Assembly: GCA_013151035.1 (NCBI GenBank)
Contig: JAADJB010000014.1
Span: 1 to 64,000, forward strand
DNA: 64,000 bases
Origin: Gammaproteobacteria bacterium
Lineage (GTDB): Bacteria; Pseudomonadota; Gammaproteobacteria; JAADJB01
Reading direction: 5' to 3'
Shown here one piece after another: positions 38,053-48,636 of this stretch. Each line of letters starts with the position of its first letter. Within the stretch, counting starts at the first letter, position 1. The notes below the pieces were generated by a model. It ran no database searches and was not told the DNA's origin. It was given only the letters and a program-made list of their open reading frames with translations. A program made the translations under genes and the position numbers.

Positions 38053-40479
38053 ATGAGCCAGGATATTCAAACGGCAACGGTTAGTCAGATAACCCCTGTA
38101 TTGCCTTTGCGAGATGTGGTTGTTTATCCGCATATGGTCATCCCGTTATTTGTTGGTCGAGAAAAATCAATTCATGCGCTTGAGAATGCGATGCAGGATG
38201 ATAAAAAAATCATGCTGGTGGCGCAAAAGAGTGCGGAGATTGATGATCCTTCTTCTACCGATATTCACACCATTGGCACATTGGCCAGTATCTTGCAATT
38301 ACTGAAACTTCCTGATGGCACCGTTAAGGTGCTGGTTGAGGGTGTGGCGCGTGCAAAGATTGTTGATTTTGTTCAGGTGGATGATTTCTTTTCCGCCGAG
38401 GTTGAAAAGCTTCAGGTTGATGATGTTGAGAATGATCGGGAAGTGGATATCTCAATGCGGGCATTGCTCACCTTGTTCGATCAATATGTGAAGTTGAATA
38501 AAAAGGTTCCTCCCGAGATTTTGAGTTCACTCGCCGGTATAGAGGATGCCAGTCGTCTGGCGGATACCATTGCGGCACATATGGCCTTAAAGGTTGATGA
38601 GAAGCAGAAGGTTCTGGAGATTGAATCCACAGCACAACGTCTTGAACACCTGATGGTTATGATAGAGGGTGAAATTGATGTATTGCAGATTGAGAAAAAG
38701 ATTCGTACTCGCGTTAAGCAACAGATGGAGAAGAGTCAGCGCGAATATTATCTGAATGAACAGATGAAGGCTATTCAGAAAGAATTGGGTGAGATGGAAG
38801 ATATGCCCAATGAAGTGGAAGAGCTGCAACAGAAAATTGACAATGCTGGCATGTCAAAAGAGGCCAATAAAAAGGCATTATCCGAACTTAATAAGCTAAA
38901 ACAGATGTCGCCGATGTCGGCTGAGGCAACGGTGGTTAGGAATTATATTGACTGGCTGGTTAGTGTGCCGTGGAAGAAACGGAGCAAGATTCGTCATGAT
39001 CTGAGTCGTGCCGAGGATGTGCTGGAAGCGGATCATTATGGTCTGGAAAAGGTAAAGGAACGTATCCTTGAGTATCTTGCTGTGCAGAAACGGGTGCGTA
39101 AGTTAAAGGGGCCGATTCTGTGTCTGGTGGGGCCACCGGGTGTGGGTAAGACCTCATTGGGGCAGTCGATTGCTCGTGCCACAAATCGTAAGTTTGTGCG
39201 TATGTCTTTGGGTGGTGTGCGTGATGAGGCCGAGATTCGTGGTCATCGTCGTACCTACATTGGTTCATTGCCTGGAAAACTGTTACAGAATCTATCTAAG
39301 GTCGGCACGCGGAATCCTTTGTTCCTGTTAGATGAGATCGACAAGATGGCAATGGATTTCCGTGGTGATCCCTCTTCTGCATTATTAGAAGTGTTGGATC
39401 CTGAGCAGAATCATGCCTTTAGTGATCATTACCTGGAAGTCGATTTTGATCTGTCTGATATCATGTTTGTGGCAACTGCCAATAGCCTTAATATTCCAGG
39501 GCCATTGCTGGATAGAATGGAAGTTATTCGTATTCCTGGTTATACCGAGGATGAAAAGATTCACATTGCCCAGCGTTATTTGCTGGCAAAACAGATTAAG
39601 GCCAATGGCCTTAAGGATGCCGAAATCTCGATATCTGAATCGGCCCTGCGGGATATTGTTCGATATTATACGCGTGAGGCCGGGGTGAGAAACCTTGAGC
39701 GTGAGATTGCCAAGATTTGTCGTAAGGTGGTTAAGGAGTTAGTGCTAGGTAGCAAGAAGAGCAAGCTGAGTGTTACTCATAAGAATATTGAAAAATACCT
39801 GGGTGTGAAGCGTTTCCGTTATGGTATGGCTGAGGAAAAGGATCAGGTTGGGCAGGTAACAGGTCTGGCATGGACAGAAGTAGGTGGTGAATTATTGAGC
39901 ATTGAGTCGACGATTGTTCCGGGTAAGGGGCGACTGATTCATACCGGCCAATTGGGCGATGTGATGCAGGAATCCATTCAGGCAGCAACAACAGTCGTGC
40001 GTAGTCGTGCTGATAGCTTGGGTATTGATCCTGATTTTTATCAGAAATATGATATTCATGTGCATGTACCGGAAGGAGCAACACCCAAGGATGGCCCCAG
40101 TGCTGGTGTGGGTATGTGTACGGCTCTGGTTTCAGCGCTGACCAGTATACCTGTACGCGCCAATGTTGCGATGACAGGGGAGATTACTCTGCGTGGTGAG
40201 GTGCTGCCTATTGGTGGTCTGAAGGAGAAATTACTGGCAGCACATCGTGGTGGTATTACTACCGTATTGATCCCGATAGAGAATGAAAAGGATTTGGTTG
40301 ATATCCCTGAGAATGTGAAAAAGAATATTACTATTCATCCGGTGCGCTGGATTGATGAAGTCCTGGAATATGCCTTGTTGACCCGCCCTGTTCCAAATGC
40401 GGGTAGTTCGGCTGAAACGAAGACGCGTACCAGGAAAAAGACGGTGAAAGGAAAGACGGGAACGGTGCGTGCACATTGA
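38053..40479 (+). CDS. lon: ATP-dependent protease Lon
   Basis: The 808-residue protein has the LonA layout: an N-terminal substrate domain ([20 protein letters not shown], 16-35), a coiled coil, an AAA+ module ([21 protein letters not shown]) and the C-terminal protease domain with the Ser of [11 protein letters not shown] (about residue 680) and the Lys of [10 protein letters not shown]. The C-terminal tail is Lys/Arg/Thr-rich (about 20 residues). A GAGGAA site precedes ATG 38053. hup follows, as in E. coli. Confidence 0.97.
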   Translation: MSQDIQTATVSQITPVLPLRDVVVYPHMVIPLFVGREKSIHALENAMQDDKKIMLVAQKSAEIDDPSSTDIHTIGTLASILQLLKLPDGTVKVLVEGVARAKIVDFVQVDDFFSAEVEKLQVDDVENDREVDISMRALLTLFDQYVKLNKKVPPEILSSLAGIEDASRLADTIAAHMALKVDEKQKVLEIESTAQRLEHLMVMIEGEIDVLQIEKKIRTRVKQQMEKSQREYYLNEQMKAIQKELGEMEDMPNEVEELQQKIDNAGMSKEANKKALSELNKLKQMSPMSAEATVVRNYIDWLVSVPWKKRSKIRHDLSRAEDVLEADHYGLEKVKERILEYLAVQKRVRKLKGPILCLVGPPGVGKTSLGQSIARATNRKFVRMSLGGVRDEAEIRGHRRTYIGSLPGKLLQNLSKVGTRNPLFLLDEIDKMAMDFRGDPSSALLEVLDPEQNHAFSDHYLEVDFDLSDIMFVATANSLNIPGPLLDRMEVIRIPGYTEDEKIHIAQRYLLAKQIKANGLKDAEISISESALRDIVRYYTREAGVRNLEREIAKICRKVVKELVLGSKKSKLSVTHKNIEKYLGVKRFRYGMAEEKDQVGQVTGLAWTEVGGELLSIESTIVPGKGRLIHTGQLGDVMQESIQAATTVVRSRADSLGIDPDFYQKYDIHVHVPEGATPKDGPSAGVGMCTALVSALTSIPVRANVAMTGEITLRGEVLPIGGLKEKLLAAHRGGITTVLIPIENEKDLVDIPENVKKNITIHPVRWIDEVLEYALLTRPVPNAGSSAETKTRTRKKTVKGKTGTVRAH

Positions 40480-40567
40480 TGTGGCTATAAGATATAAATA
40501 AGTCTATTTTTTATAGGATAAAGAAGTTTTTTGTAGTAGAATGATTGGCGAATAATAAGGGGGAATT

Positions 40568-40840
40568 ATGAATAAATCAGAGTTAATCGATGCCGTAGCG
40601 GCTGCAGCAGATATGTCCAAGACGGGTGCTGCAAGTGCAGTTGATGCTGTATTAGCAAGTATTACCGGTGCACTGAAAGCAGGTGATTCAGTAACCTTAA
40701 TTGGCTTTGGAACCTTTGAGGTTCGTCAAAGAGCAGCACGTAAAGGACGTAACCCACGTACGGGTGAAGAGATGCAGATTAAGGCATCAAAAGCGCCTGC
40801 ATTTAAGGCTGGTAAAGCATTAAAAGATGCTGTAAACTAG
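40568..40840 (+). CDS. hupB: DNA-binding protein HU (beta-like)
   Basis: The 90-residue protein is a standard [22 protein letters not shown], the beta-arm [27 protein letters not shown] with the DNA-intercalating Pro in RNPRTG, and the basic [12 protein letters not shown] end. It bends and packages DNA. AGGGGG lies upstream of ATG 40568. The position directly after lon supports the HU-beta name. Confidence 0.95.
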   Translation: MNKSELIDAVAAAADMSKTGAASAVDAVLASITGALKAGDSVTLIGFGTFEVRQRAARKGRNPRTGEEMQIKASKAPAFKAGKALKDAVN

Positions 40841-40851
40841 CCGACTTTCTT

Positions 40852-40927
40852 GGGTGCTTAGCTCAGCTGGGAGAGCAACGCCCTTACAAGGCGTGGGTCG
40901 GGGGTTCGATCCCCTCAGCACCCACCA
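40852..40927 (+). tRNA. tRNA-Val (TAC)
   Basis: 76 bases with acceptor GGGTGCT/AGCACCC, anticodon loop CTTACAA (anticodon TAC), T loop TTCGATC and encoded CCA. It lies 11 bases after hupB and 6 bases before tRNA-Asp. Confidence 0.96.
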
Positions 40928-40933
40928 AGATCT

Positions 40934-41010
40934 GGAGTGGTAGTTCAGCTGGTTAGAATACCGGCCTGTCACGCCGGGGGTCGCGGGTTCGAGTCCCGTC
41001 CACTCCGCCA
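40934..41010 (+). tRNA. tRNA-Asp (GTC)
   Basis: 77 bases with acceptor GGAGTGG/CCACTCC, anticodon loop CTGTCAC (anticodon GTC), T loop TTCGAGT and encoded CCA. This tRNA is the substrate of GluQRS (gluQ, 4848-5723) once queuosine is installed. Confidence 0.96.
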
Positions 41011-41024
41011 TATAGACGAGGAGG

Positions 41025-41049
41025 GGGTATCAGAGATGATACCCTTTTT
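41025..41049 (+). terminator. Intrinsic terminator after the tRNA pair
   Basis: GGGTATCA-GAGA-TGATACCC (perfect 8-bp stem, GNRA-type loop) followed by five T. It closes the hupB/tRNA-Val/tRNA-Asp transcript. Confidence 0.88.
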
Positions 41050-41199
41050 CTTATTCTTATTGTTATGGACCCGGCACGGATCAATCAGATCCATTCATTA
41101 TATAATTCCAAAATTTGTTGTAGAGATGTAGAATAGAGTGCTTCATTGACGTGAGCGCGTATTTTTGCGTGTCAAAAAAATTAATAAGAGAGATTTGTT

Positions 41200-43116
41200 A
41201 TGTTGCAGGTTATTCGTGATCGGGTCACAGGCTGGTTTGCATGGGTTATTGTTGGTCTGATTTCAGCGATATTTGTTTTAGGTGGAGTTAGCTCTTATCT
41301 GGATGACGATGCCAGTTTTTATGCCGCGCAGGTGAATGATGTTGATATTTCTATATATGAATATCAACGTTCATATCAGCAACAGAAACAACGTATGCGT
41401 CAACTAATGGGTGCAAGAGCGACCCCTGCTTTGTTGGAAAGCAAGGCGTTTAAGGCACAGGTGCTTAATCGTCTGGTTGATGATGAGATTCTTGTGCAGG
41501 CCGCAATGAAGATGGGTTTTTCTGTGGGGGATCAGTTGCTTGCTGTACATATTCAGCGCATTCCTGATTTTCAGGAAGACGGTGTATTCTCTTCTGAACG
41601 TTATCGTAATTCATTAACGATACAGGGGATGTCACCTTCTCAGTTTGAGTATTACATGAGACGTTCTATTTTGTTAAATCAGATTAGAGGTTCTATTGAG
41701 TTGCCTGTCATTATTACCGAACGTGATGTGACTGAACTATTGGCGATACAGAGCCAGCAACGTTCATTGCAGTATATACAGTTGCCACTGGCAGCAGTGA
41801 ATAAGGATATTGATGTTTCTGATCAGGAAATATTGCTTTTTTACACGGATCATAAGCAGGATTATATGAATCCAGAACGTGTGCAGCTGGCCTATATTGA
41901 GCTGGATGTTAATAAGCTAATAAAACAGGTTGAAATCCCTGGAGAAGATGAGGTTCTTACCTTATATGAGGAACAAAGTGATTCCTTTGTTAAGCCGGAA
42001 CAACGACAGGCACGTCATATTTTAATGCAGGTATCCTCTGATGCAGGTGATGAGGCGTTAGCCTCAGCTAGAAAGAAAGCGCAGTCTGTTCTTGAGCGGA
42101 TTAATCAGGGTGAGGATTTTGCTGTATTAGCAAAAGAGTTTTCTGATGACCCCGGATCTGCCCAGCAAGGCGGAGATCTTGGTTTATTTGAAAAAGGCTT
42201 GATGGAAGCATCATTCGATGATGTGGTGTTTTCCCTGAAAGAAGGGGATGTGAGCGATCTGGTGCAGACGACCTTTGGTTTCCATATTATTCAATTGACT
42301 GCTATTCAGGAAGAAAAGGTCAAGCCACTGGCTGAGGTGCGTGACGAGATTATCAGGAATTATCGTACGGATAAGGCTGGAAAATTATTTGTTGATCAAT
42401 CAGACCTGCTGGCAAATCTGAGTTATGAGTCACCTGACAACCTGGAGGTGGCGGCAGAGGCACTGGGTTTGACAGTCATTAATACCGACTGGATTACTCG
42501 ACAGGGTGATGGTCAGGGTATTAGCGGGAATCCAGAAGTTCTTACTGCTGCGTTTAGTCATGATGTGCTGGATCTGTCTAATAATAGTGAGGTGGTTGAG
42601 TTGTCGCCTGATCATGTTGTTGTGCTGCGGGTGCTTCAACATGAGGCTGCTTCAGTTAAACCGCTTGATCAGGTTCGTGAAGATATCAGCGTGGCTATCC
42701 ATAATAGTAAGGCAGGGAAGGCATTACGTGCTCGTGGTGAGGCCTTGCTTGCTCGTGTCAGAGAGGGTGAAACCCTGGCGGTATTGGCGCAGGAGCTGGA
42801 TCTTGAATTGAAAAAGAGTAGTGTGATTAATCGTACGGATAGCACTTATGATCGTGCCATTATTCAAGCTGCATTCCAGATGTCGGTGGATGAGAATAGT
42901 GCCGCATTGGTTGATGGTGTGGTGTTGTCTGCGGGTGATTATGCCCTGGTGCAGTTACTGGATGTAGAGGAAGGTGACGCACTGACACTGGATGATCCTG
43001 CGCGTAAAGGCTTTCGTCAGAAGCTTGAGCAGTTGTATGCGAATAGTGAGTATGAGTCGTTTATGAAGGGTTTGCGTGATAAGGCGGATGTTAATTTGAA
43101 TTTGGGTAAATTATAA
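41200..43116 (+). CDS. ppiD: Periplasmic folding chaperone PpiD (SurA-N and parvulin domains)
   Basis: The 638-residue protein is anchored by one N-terminal membrane helix (about 12-33), has a SurA-like chaperone region (residues 36-190), one parvulin PPIC domain (about 268-362, QARHILMQVSSDAG...GGDLGLFEKG...TTFGFHIIQL) and a C-terminal region. PpiD sits at the SecYEG exit and helps newly exported proteins. It follows hupB as in E. coli. Its stop is followed by the long hairpin repeat. Confidence 0.94.
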   Translation: MLQVIRDRVTGWFAWVIVGLISAIFVLGGVSSYLDDDASFYAAQVNDVDISIYEYQRSYQQQKQRMRQLMGARATPALLESKAFKAQVLNRLVDDEILVQAAMKMGFSVGDQLLAVHIQRIPDFQEDGVFSSERYRNSLTIQGMSPSQFEYYMRRSILLNQIRGSIELPVIITERDVTELLAIQSQQRSLQYIQLPLAAVNKDIDVSDQEILLFYTDHKQDYMNPERVQLAYIELDVNKLIKQVEIPGEDEVLTLYEEQSDSFVKPEQRQARHILMQVSSDAGDEALASARKKAQSVLERINQGEDFAVLAKEFSDDPGSAQQGGDLGLFEKGLMEASFDDVVFSLKEGDVSDLVQTTFGFHIIQLTAIQEEKVKPLAEVRDEIIRNYRTDKAGKLFVDQSDLLANLSYESPDNLEVAAEALGLTVINTDWITRQGDGQGISGNPEVLTAAFSHDVLDLSNNSEVVELSPDHVVVLRVLQHEAASVKPLDQVREDISVAIHNSKAGKALRARGEALLARVREGETLAVLAQELDLELKKSSVINRTDSTYDRAIIQAAFQMSVDENSAALVDGVVLSAGDYALVQLLDVEEGDALTLDDPARKGFRQKLEQLYANSEYESFMKGLRDKADVNLNLGKL

Positions 43117-43136
43117 GAGGCTCGTTCTCTGGATAC

Positions 43137-43250
43137 GAGACATGGATTGCTCCTTTATATCAGAGACTCGCCGTAAAACCATCCCTGGTGGCTCCATGCC
43201 CGCGTCCATGCGGGCAAGGGTCTCTGATATAAAGGAGCAACCCATGTCTC
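43137..43250 (-). repeat. Long hairpin repeat, copy B (possible structured RNA)
   Basis: The 31-base arms 43137-43167 and 43220-43250 are complementary at 30 of 31 positions; the one exception is a G-U pair when read as minus-strand RNA. The loop contains GCCCGC-GTCCAT-GCGGGC (43198-43215). It shares its core with copy A at 25889-26001 but in reverse orientation. It lies between ppiD and the symporter gene. Confidence 0.85.
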
Positions 43251-43277
43251 TTGAGTTAGCTTGGTGTATTGGTGGCG

Positions 43278-44543
43278 ATGTTAAAACTTAAACTTCATTG
43301 GCAGATTATTATTGCTCTGGTTCTTGCTGTGGTTGCGGGGAGCTTGAGTGGTAAGGATGCGGCTGTGTTCGGTCTCCGTTTTTATCAGGTCTACGATTTT
43401 ATTGGCACCTTGTTTATGAATGCCTTGAAGATGTTGATTGTGCCGTTGATCATGTCTTCTATTATCAGTGGTGTTGCGCGTTTGGGTGGTGGCTCTCTGG
43501 GGCGCTTGGGTGGCAAGACCTTGACCTATTATGCGGCTACCAGTCTAATTGCGATCCTGATTGGTTTGAGCATGGTTAATCTGATTGAGCCGGGTATTGT
43601 CGATGGTGAACCAGCGCATGAGTTGATTGGTCTTAATCAGGCGGCAGACGAGGTGGTGTCCCGGGTAGAAGGTCGGGGTATTGCGGATGTAGTTGATGTC
43701 TTTTTGCGTATGGTGCCGGTTAATATTGTTGATGCGGCTGCACAAGGGCAGATGTTGGGGCTGATATTTTTTAGCCTGTTATTCGGATATTTTATGACCC
43801 GGGTGACAAAGGAACATCATGGGGTTCTGGCGACATTCTGGGAGGCGATCTTCGCAGTAATGATGAAGATCACCGAGTGGGTGATGTCTTTTGCACCGCT
43901 GGGTGTGTTTGCTCTGGTGGCTAAGGTGGTTGCGGTGACGGGGTTGGCTGCGATAAAACCCTTATTGTTGTTCTTCCTGACAACATTGGGGGCATTATTT
44001 GTCCACTTTGCCATTGCCTTACCTTTGATTCTATTGTTTGTTGCCAGGGTCAATCCCTTACCACATTATCAGGCGATGGCACCGGCATTGTTAACCGCAT
44101 TTTCTACCGCATCGTCCTCATCAACCTTACCGATTACTATGGATTGTGTGGAAAAGCGTGCTGGAGTATCTAATCGCACCAGTAGCTTTGTATTGCCGCT
44201 GGGGGCAACGGTTAATATGGATGGTACCGCTCTGTATGAATGTGTAGCCGCATTGTTTCTGGCTCAGGCCTATGGGCTTGATCTGGGCTTTGCCGAACAA
44301 TTTTCTATTGTGTTGATTGCGTTACTGACATCCATTGGTGTTGCCGGTATTCCGGCGGCTAGTCTGGTGGCGATTACGATTATTCTAACCTCAATTGGTT
44401 TGCCTGCCGAGGCGGTTGGTATCATCCTTGCCGTTGATCGTGTGCTGGATATGTGCAGAACCAGTGTTAATGTGTTCAGCGATTCTTGTGGTGCGGTAGT
44501 GGTCGGAAAGCTGGAAGGTGAGCAGGATATTCTAAAACGGTAG
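43278..44543 (+). CDS. Dicarboxylate/amino acid:cation symporter (SLC1/DAACS family)
   Basis: The product (about 421 residues from ATG 43278) has eight hydrophobic helices and the DAACS hallmarks: the Ser-rich TASSSSTLP hairpin, GATVNMDGTALYE (Na+-site NMDGT), and DRVLDMCRTSVNVFSDSCGA with the substrate-binding Asp/Arg/Thr/Asn. The family takes up glutamate, aspartate or C4 dicarboxylates with Na+ or H+. Arg in DMCRTSVN is common in acidic amino-acid and dicarboxylate carriers. GTG 43272 is an alternative start; no strong ribosome site is seen. The TAG stop lies within a family-2 repeat. Confidence 0.93.
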   Translation: MLKLKLHWQIIIALVLAVVAGSLSGKDAAVFGLRFYQVYDFIGTLFMNALKMLIVPLIMSSIISGVARLGGGSLGRLGGKTLTYYAATSLIAILIGLSMVNLIEPGIVDGEPAHELIGLNQAADEVVSRVEGRGIADVVDVFLRMVPVNIVDAAAQGQMLGLIFFSLLFGYFMTRVTKEHHGVLATFWEAIFAVMMKITEWVMSFAPLGVFALVAKVVAVTGLAAIKPLLLFFLTTLGALFVHFAIALPLILLFVARVNPLPHYQAMAPALLTAFSTASSSSTLPITMDCVEKRAGVSNRTSSFVLPLGATVNMDGTALYECVAALFLAQAYGLDLGFAEQFSIVLIALLTSIGVAGIPAASLVAITIILTSIGLPAEAVGIILAVDRVLDMCRTSVNVFSDSCGAVVVGKLEGEQDILKR

Positions 44544-44560
44544 GGTGCGTACCACGCACC
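44539..44560. repeat. Family-2 repeat arm at the symporter stop
   Basis: GGTAGGGTGCGTACCACGCA then CC; the TAG of the symporter stop is bases 3-5 of the repeat. It is identical to the copy at 31146-31167. The fabI stop lies 10 bases beyond. Confidence 0.78.
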
Positions 44561-44569
44561 GTATACCTC

Positions 44570-45355
44570 TTATTCGATACGTCCGGACCCTACAATATGG
44601 TAACCGCCATCAACATAGATAACCTCACCGGTGACACCGGATGAAAGGTCGGAGGCGAGGAATGCAGCGGTATTACCGACCTCATCAATAGTGACATTTC
44701 TACGCAGGGGTGAATTCTTTTCACCGTATGCAAGTAGTTTTCTAAAATTACTAATACCCGATGCTGCCAGGGTGCGGATTGGACCTGCTGAGATGGCGTT
44801 GACACGGATATCCTCAGGGCCAAGGTTGAAGGCAAGGTAGCGCACATTGGCCTCCAGACTCGCCTTGGCAACACCCATGATATTGTAGTTTTGCAAGGCA
44901 CGTTCTGCGCCGAGGTAACTTAGGGTGATGATAGAACCCTTGCGCCCTTGCATCATGTTGCGTCCAGCCTTGGCTAGAGCAGCGAGGCTGTAGGAACTGA
45001 TGTCGTGAGCGGTATGGAATCCTTCCCGTGTCAGGTTGTCGAGGTATTCACCTTCGAGCATTTCGCGCGGGGCAAAGGCAACGGAGTGAATAATGATATC
45101 GAGGGAATCCCAGTAATTATCCAGTTGTTCAAACACGTTGGTGATTTGTTCATCACTACTGACATCACAGGGAATGACGATATCCGAGTCACATTCGGCA
45201 GCCATCTTCTCAACACGTCCTGCTAGCTTGTCATTTTGATAGGTAAAGGCGAGTTCGGCACCTTCTCGACGCATTGCTTGTGCAATACCCCATGCAATTG
45301 AACGAGTGCTTGCCAGACCTACGATGAGTGCCCGTTTTCCATCTAAAAAGCCCAT
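44570..45355 (-). CDS. fabI: Enoyl-[acyl-carrier-protein] reductase FabI
   Basis: The 261-residue protein is the NADH-dependent enoyl-ACP reductase that finishes each fatty-acid elongation cycle. It has the Rossmann [16 protein letters not shown] (13-28), HSVAFAPRE, and the active-site Tyr-x6-Lys in [20 protein letters not shown]. It is of normal length. It converges with the symporter gene and is apparently a single-gene unit. Confidence 0.97.
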   Translation of the reverse strand: MGFLDGKRALIVGLASTRSIAWGIAQAMRREGAELAFTYQNDKLAGRVEKMAAECDSDIVIPCDVSSDEQITNVFEQLDNYWDSLDIIIHSVAFAPREMLEGEYLDNLTREGFHTAHDISSYSLAALAKAGRNMMQGRKGSIITLSYLGAERALQNYNIMGVAKASLEANVRYLAFNLGPEDIRVNAISAGPIRTLAASGISNFRKLLAYGEKNSPLRRNVTIDEVGNTAAFLASDLSSGVTGEVIYVDGGYHIVGSGRIE

Positions 45356-45478
45356 AGTCTTTACCTTGATAATAATTATTCAAGCTCAAAATTATACGCT
45401 ACGATTAATTCGGGTGCGATAAGTTTTTATTGTGGATATTTTATCCATTTCATGCAAGTCTTGACCTGCCGTATTTAA

Positions 45479-47662
45479 GTGGGAATTGTCTTGTTGCGTT
45501 TTATTTCTGGTTTTTTATTACTATTGCAGCTATCTGCCTGTGATATCGGGGTGTGGAATAACCCCTATCCTACCCGTCAAGCTACGGATAATGTGATGTA
45601 TTCCTCCTTTAGTGAACGTCCCAAACATCTTGATCCGGTGCGCTCTTATAGTTCAAATGAGTATGCCTTTATAGCCCAGATCTATGAGCCGCCCTTGCAA
45701 TATCATTATCTGAAAAGGCCTTATCAATTGGTACCATTGGCGGCAAGCTCCATGCCAGTGCCAGTTTATCTGGATCAGGATAACAATATTCTGGATGGAT
45801 CGGATGAGACAGCCGCTGAGATTGCCTATTCTATTTATGATATTCATATAAAACAGGGTGTTTATTATCAACCGCATCCAGCATTTGTACGAAACCAGGG
45901 TGGTTTTTTATACCATCCGATCCAGCCGGATGTATTGCCATCAATCAGTCAATTATCTGATTTTCAGGAAACCGCCAGCCGGGAGTTGATTGCGGAAGAT
46001 TATGTCTATCAGATCAAGCGTATGGCTGATGTTAGTCTGCATTCTCCGGTATTGGGGCTAATGCAGGACTATATTGTGGGGTTGAAGGAGACCTCGGCAC
46101 AGATTAAGAAAGATCGTGTGGGTCATGCAAAGACATCTAGCGGTGATTTTTTTGATTATCGCACGATTGATCTGATCGGTGTTCAGGTGCTTGATCGTTA
46201 TACTTTTCGCATCAAGGTGTATGGCGAATATCCGCAATTATTATACTGGTTGGCAATGCCTTTTTTCGCCCCGATCCCGTGGGAAGCTGATCGTTTTTAT
46301 GCACAGCAAGGTTTGATTGAGAAGAATATTAATTTTGACTGGTATCCGGTGGGTACCGGGCCTTTTATGTTGACGGTGAATAATCCGAATCGTCAGATGG
46401 TGCTGGAGAAAAACCCGAATTTCAAACATGAAAGCTATCCGCAGGAAGGGTCGGTTGAGGATGTTGCTGCTGGTCTGTTGCAGGATGCAGGCAAGGCCCT
46501 GCCCTTTATGGATAAGGTGATCTTTAGTCTGGAGAAGGAAAATATTCCGTACTGGAGTAAGTTTCTGCAAGGTTATTATGATGTCTCGGCGATTAGTTCA
46601 GACAGTTTTGACCAGGCAATTCAATTAGCCAGTAGTGGCAATATGACCTTGAGTGATGAGATGCGGGAGCAAGGTATTGTCCTGCAGACAGCAGTGGCAA
46701 GTTCAATCTATTACATGGGTTTTAATATGCTGGATTCGATTGTGGGTGGCGATAGTGATAAGGCACGTAAACTACGTCAGGCGATCTCCATAGCCATTAA
46801 TTATGAGGAATATATTTCTATCTTTATGAATGGTCGTGGTATTTCGGCACAGGGACCGATCCCTCCGGGTATCTTTGGTTTTCGACAGGGTGAGGAGGGT
46901 ATGAATCCCTATGTTTATGATTGGCGGCAAGGGCAGGCTGAGCGTAAATCGATTGTGCAGGCAAAACGTCTTATGGTTGAGGCGGGTTATCCACAGGGCA
47001 GGAATGAGATGACAGGTAAACCGCTGTTATTGTATCTGGATAGCACGGGTGGTGGAGTGGATGATCGGGCACGTATGGACTGGTTGCGTAAACAATTTTC
47101 CAGTATCGACATCCAGCTGATTATTCGTAACACCGATTATAATCGCTTCCAGGAGAAGATGCGTAAAGGGACTGCGCAGATCTTTCAGTGGGGCTGGAAT
47201 GCCGATTACCCGGACCCTGAAAACTTTCTGTTTCTGCTTTATGGCGAGAATGCCAAGGTGGCTATGAATGGTGAGAATGCAGCCAATTATCGTAACCCGG
47301 CGTTTGACCGCTTGTTTTTGCAGATGAAGACGATGGACAATAGCACCAAACGGCAACAGATCATTGATCAGATGATCTCTATTGTACAACGGGATGCACC
47401 GTGGATATGGGGCGTTAACCCGCGTCAGTTCAGTCTGCATCATGCCTGGTATGGTAATGCCAAAACAAACTTGATGGCGAATAATACCCTGAAGTATAAA
47501 AAAATTGATTCAGACCTCAGGACGCAGATGCGGCAGCAGTGGAATAAACCGGTGATTTGGCCACTGTTGTTGATGTTATTACTGCTTATTTTATTGGTCC
47601 TGCCTGCCGTGGTTCTTTATCGTAGACGTGAACAGATGTCTGTCAGCAAGGGGATGAAATGA
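45479..47662 (+). CDS. Peptide ABC transporter substrate-binding lipoprotein with C-terminal membrane helix (YejA-like)
   Basis: The 727-residue protein belongs to the family-5 solute-binding proteins (DppA/OppA/YejA): KHLDPVRSYSSNEYAF, WYPVGTGPFML, and FQWGWNADYPDPENFLFLLYGEN near 575-600. It has a lipobox LSAC (Cys21), predicting attachment to a membrane. Unusually it also ends with a hydrophobic helix (about residues 692-714, WPLLLMLLLLILLVLPAVVL) and a basic tail, so it would be anchored at both ends. The start is uncertain: GTG 45479 as given or TTG 45491/45494. The permease gene overlaps its stop by 4 bases. Confidence 0.85.
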   Translation: MGIVLLRFISGFLLLLQLSACDIGVWNNPYPTRQATDNVMYSSFSERPKHLDPVRSYSSNEYAFIAQIYEPPLQYHYLKRPYQLVPLAASSMPVPVYLDQDNNILDGSDETAAEIAYSIYDIHIKQGVYYQPHPAFVRNQGGFLYHPIQPDVLPSISQLSDFQETASRELIAEDYVYQIKRMADVSLHSPVLGLMQDYIVGLKETSAQIKKDRVGHAKTSSGDFFDYRTIDLIGVQVLDRYTFRIKVYGEYPQLLYWLAMPFFAPIPWEADRFYAQQGLIEKNINFDWYPVGTGPFMLTVNNPNRQMVLEKNPNFKHESYPQEGSVEDVAAGLLQDAGKALPFMDKVIFSLEKENIPYWSKFLQGYYDVSAISSDSFDQAIQLASSGNMTLSDEMREQGIVLQTAVASSIYYMGFNMLDSIVGGDSDKARKLRQAISIAINYEEYISIFMNGRGISAQGPIPPGIFGFRQGEEGMNPYVYDWRQGQAERKSIVQAKRLMVEAGYPQGRNEMTGKPLLLYLDSTGGGVDDRARMDWLRKQFSSIDIQLIIRNTDYNRFQEKMRKGTAQIFQWGWNADYPDPENFLFLLYGENAKVAMNGENAANYRNPAFDRLFLQMKTMDNSTKRQQIIDQMISIVQRDAPWIWGVNPRQFSLHHAWYGNAKTNLMANNTLKYKKIDSDLRTQMRQQWNKPVIWPLLLMLLLLILLVLPAVVLYRRREQMSVSKGMK

Positions 47663-48636
47663 CCGCTTATATCTTGCGTCGTATCCTGTATGCCGTACCG
47701 ATCCTGTTAGGGATTAATATCCTGACCTTTGCCTTGTTTTTTGTGGTGAACACACCGGATGATATGGCGCGTATGCATCTCGGTATGAAGCGAGTTAGCC
47801 CGGAGTTGATTGTTAGCTGGAAGGAAGAACGAGGTTATAATAAACCGCTCTTTTACAATGAGCGTTCGGTCGGACTTGAGCAGTTGACCGATACCATATT
47901 CTTTCAAAAATCCATGCGCCTGTTTAGTGGACATTTCGGGCGTTCGGATGCGGGCAGGGATATTGGCAGTGATATCAAGCAACGGATGTGGCCCAGTCTT
48001 GCCATAGCCATCCCGGTATTACTGGTTGGTCTGTTGGTTAATGTGACCTTTGCCTTGTTGATCAGTTTTTTCCGAGGGACTTATCTGGATCTTGGTGCCG
48101 TTATTCTATGCGTAATCCTGATGTCGATTTCGGGTCTTTTTTATATTATGTTTGGCCAGTTTATGATCGGTAAGTTGTTTAAGCTGGTGCCGATCTCGGG
48201 TTATGAAGGCGGCTGGGATGCGATGCGTTTTCTTGTGTTACCGGTGATTATCGGCGTGGTTAGCGGTATTGGCGGGAGTACACGGTGGTATCGAACACTG
48301 TTTCTGGAGGAGATTAACAAGGATTATGTGCGCACGGCACGCGCTAAGGGAGTCTCCGAAATTCGGGTGCTATTCCGTCATGTCCTGCGTAATGCACTGA
48401 TCCCAATCCTGACAGGTGTTGTTGCTGTTTTGCCGTTGTTATTTATGGGAAGTCTTATTACAGAATCATTTTTTGGTATTCCAGGGTTAGGTAGTTATAC
48501 CATTGATGCCATTAGTAGCCAGGATTTTGCCATTGTCAGGGCAATGGTCTTTCTTGGCTCCGTGCTTTATATCTTTGGCTTATTGCTAACTGATATTTCA
48601 TATACCATTGCCGACCCCAGGATTCGTTTATCATGA
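47659..48636 (+). CDS. Peptide ABC transporter permease (YejB/DppB-like)
   Basis: The 325-residue membrane protein begins with the DppB-type MTAYILRRILYAVPILLGINILTF and has the binding-protein-dependent permease EAA motif VRTARAKGVSEIRVLFRHVLRNALIPIL (about 222-250). Six hydrophobic helices are visible. It overlaps the SBP gene upstream (ATGA) and the second permease downstream (ATGA). Confidence 0.92.
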   Translation: MTAYILRRILYAVPILLGINILTFALFFVVNTPDDMARMHLGMKRVSPELIVSWKEERGYNKPLFYNERSVGLEQLTDTIFFQKSMRLFSGHFGRSDAGRDIGSDIKQRMWPSLAIAIPVLLVGLLVNVTFALLISFFRGTYLDLGAVILCVILMSISGLFYIMFGQFMIGKLFKLVPISGYEGGWDAMRFLVLPVIIGVVSGIGGSTRWYRTLFLEEINKDYVRTARAKGVSEIRVLFRHVLRNALIPILTGVVAVLPLLFMGSLITESFFGIPGLGSYTIDAISSQDFAIVRAMVFLGSVLYIFGLLLTDISYTIADPRIRLS

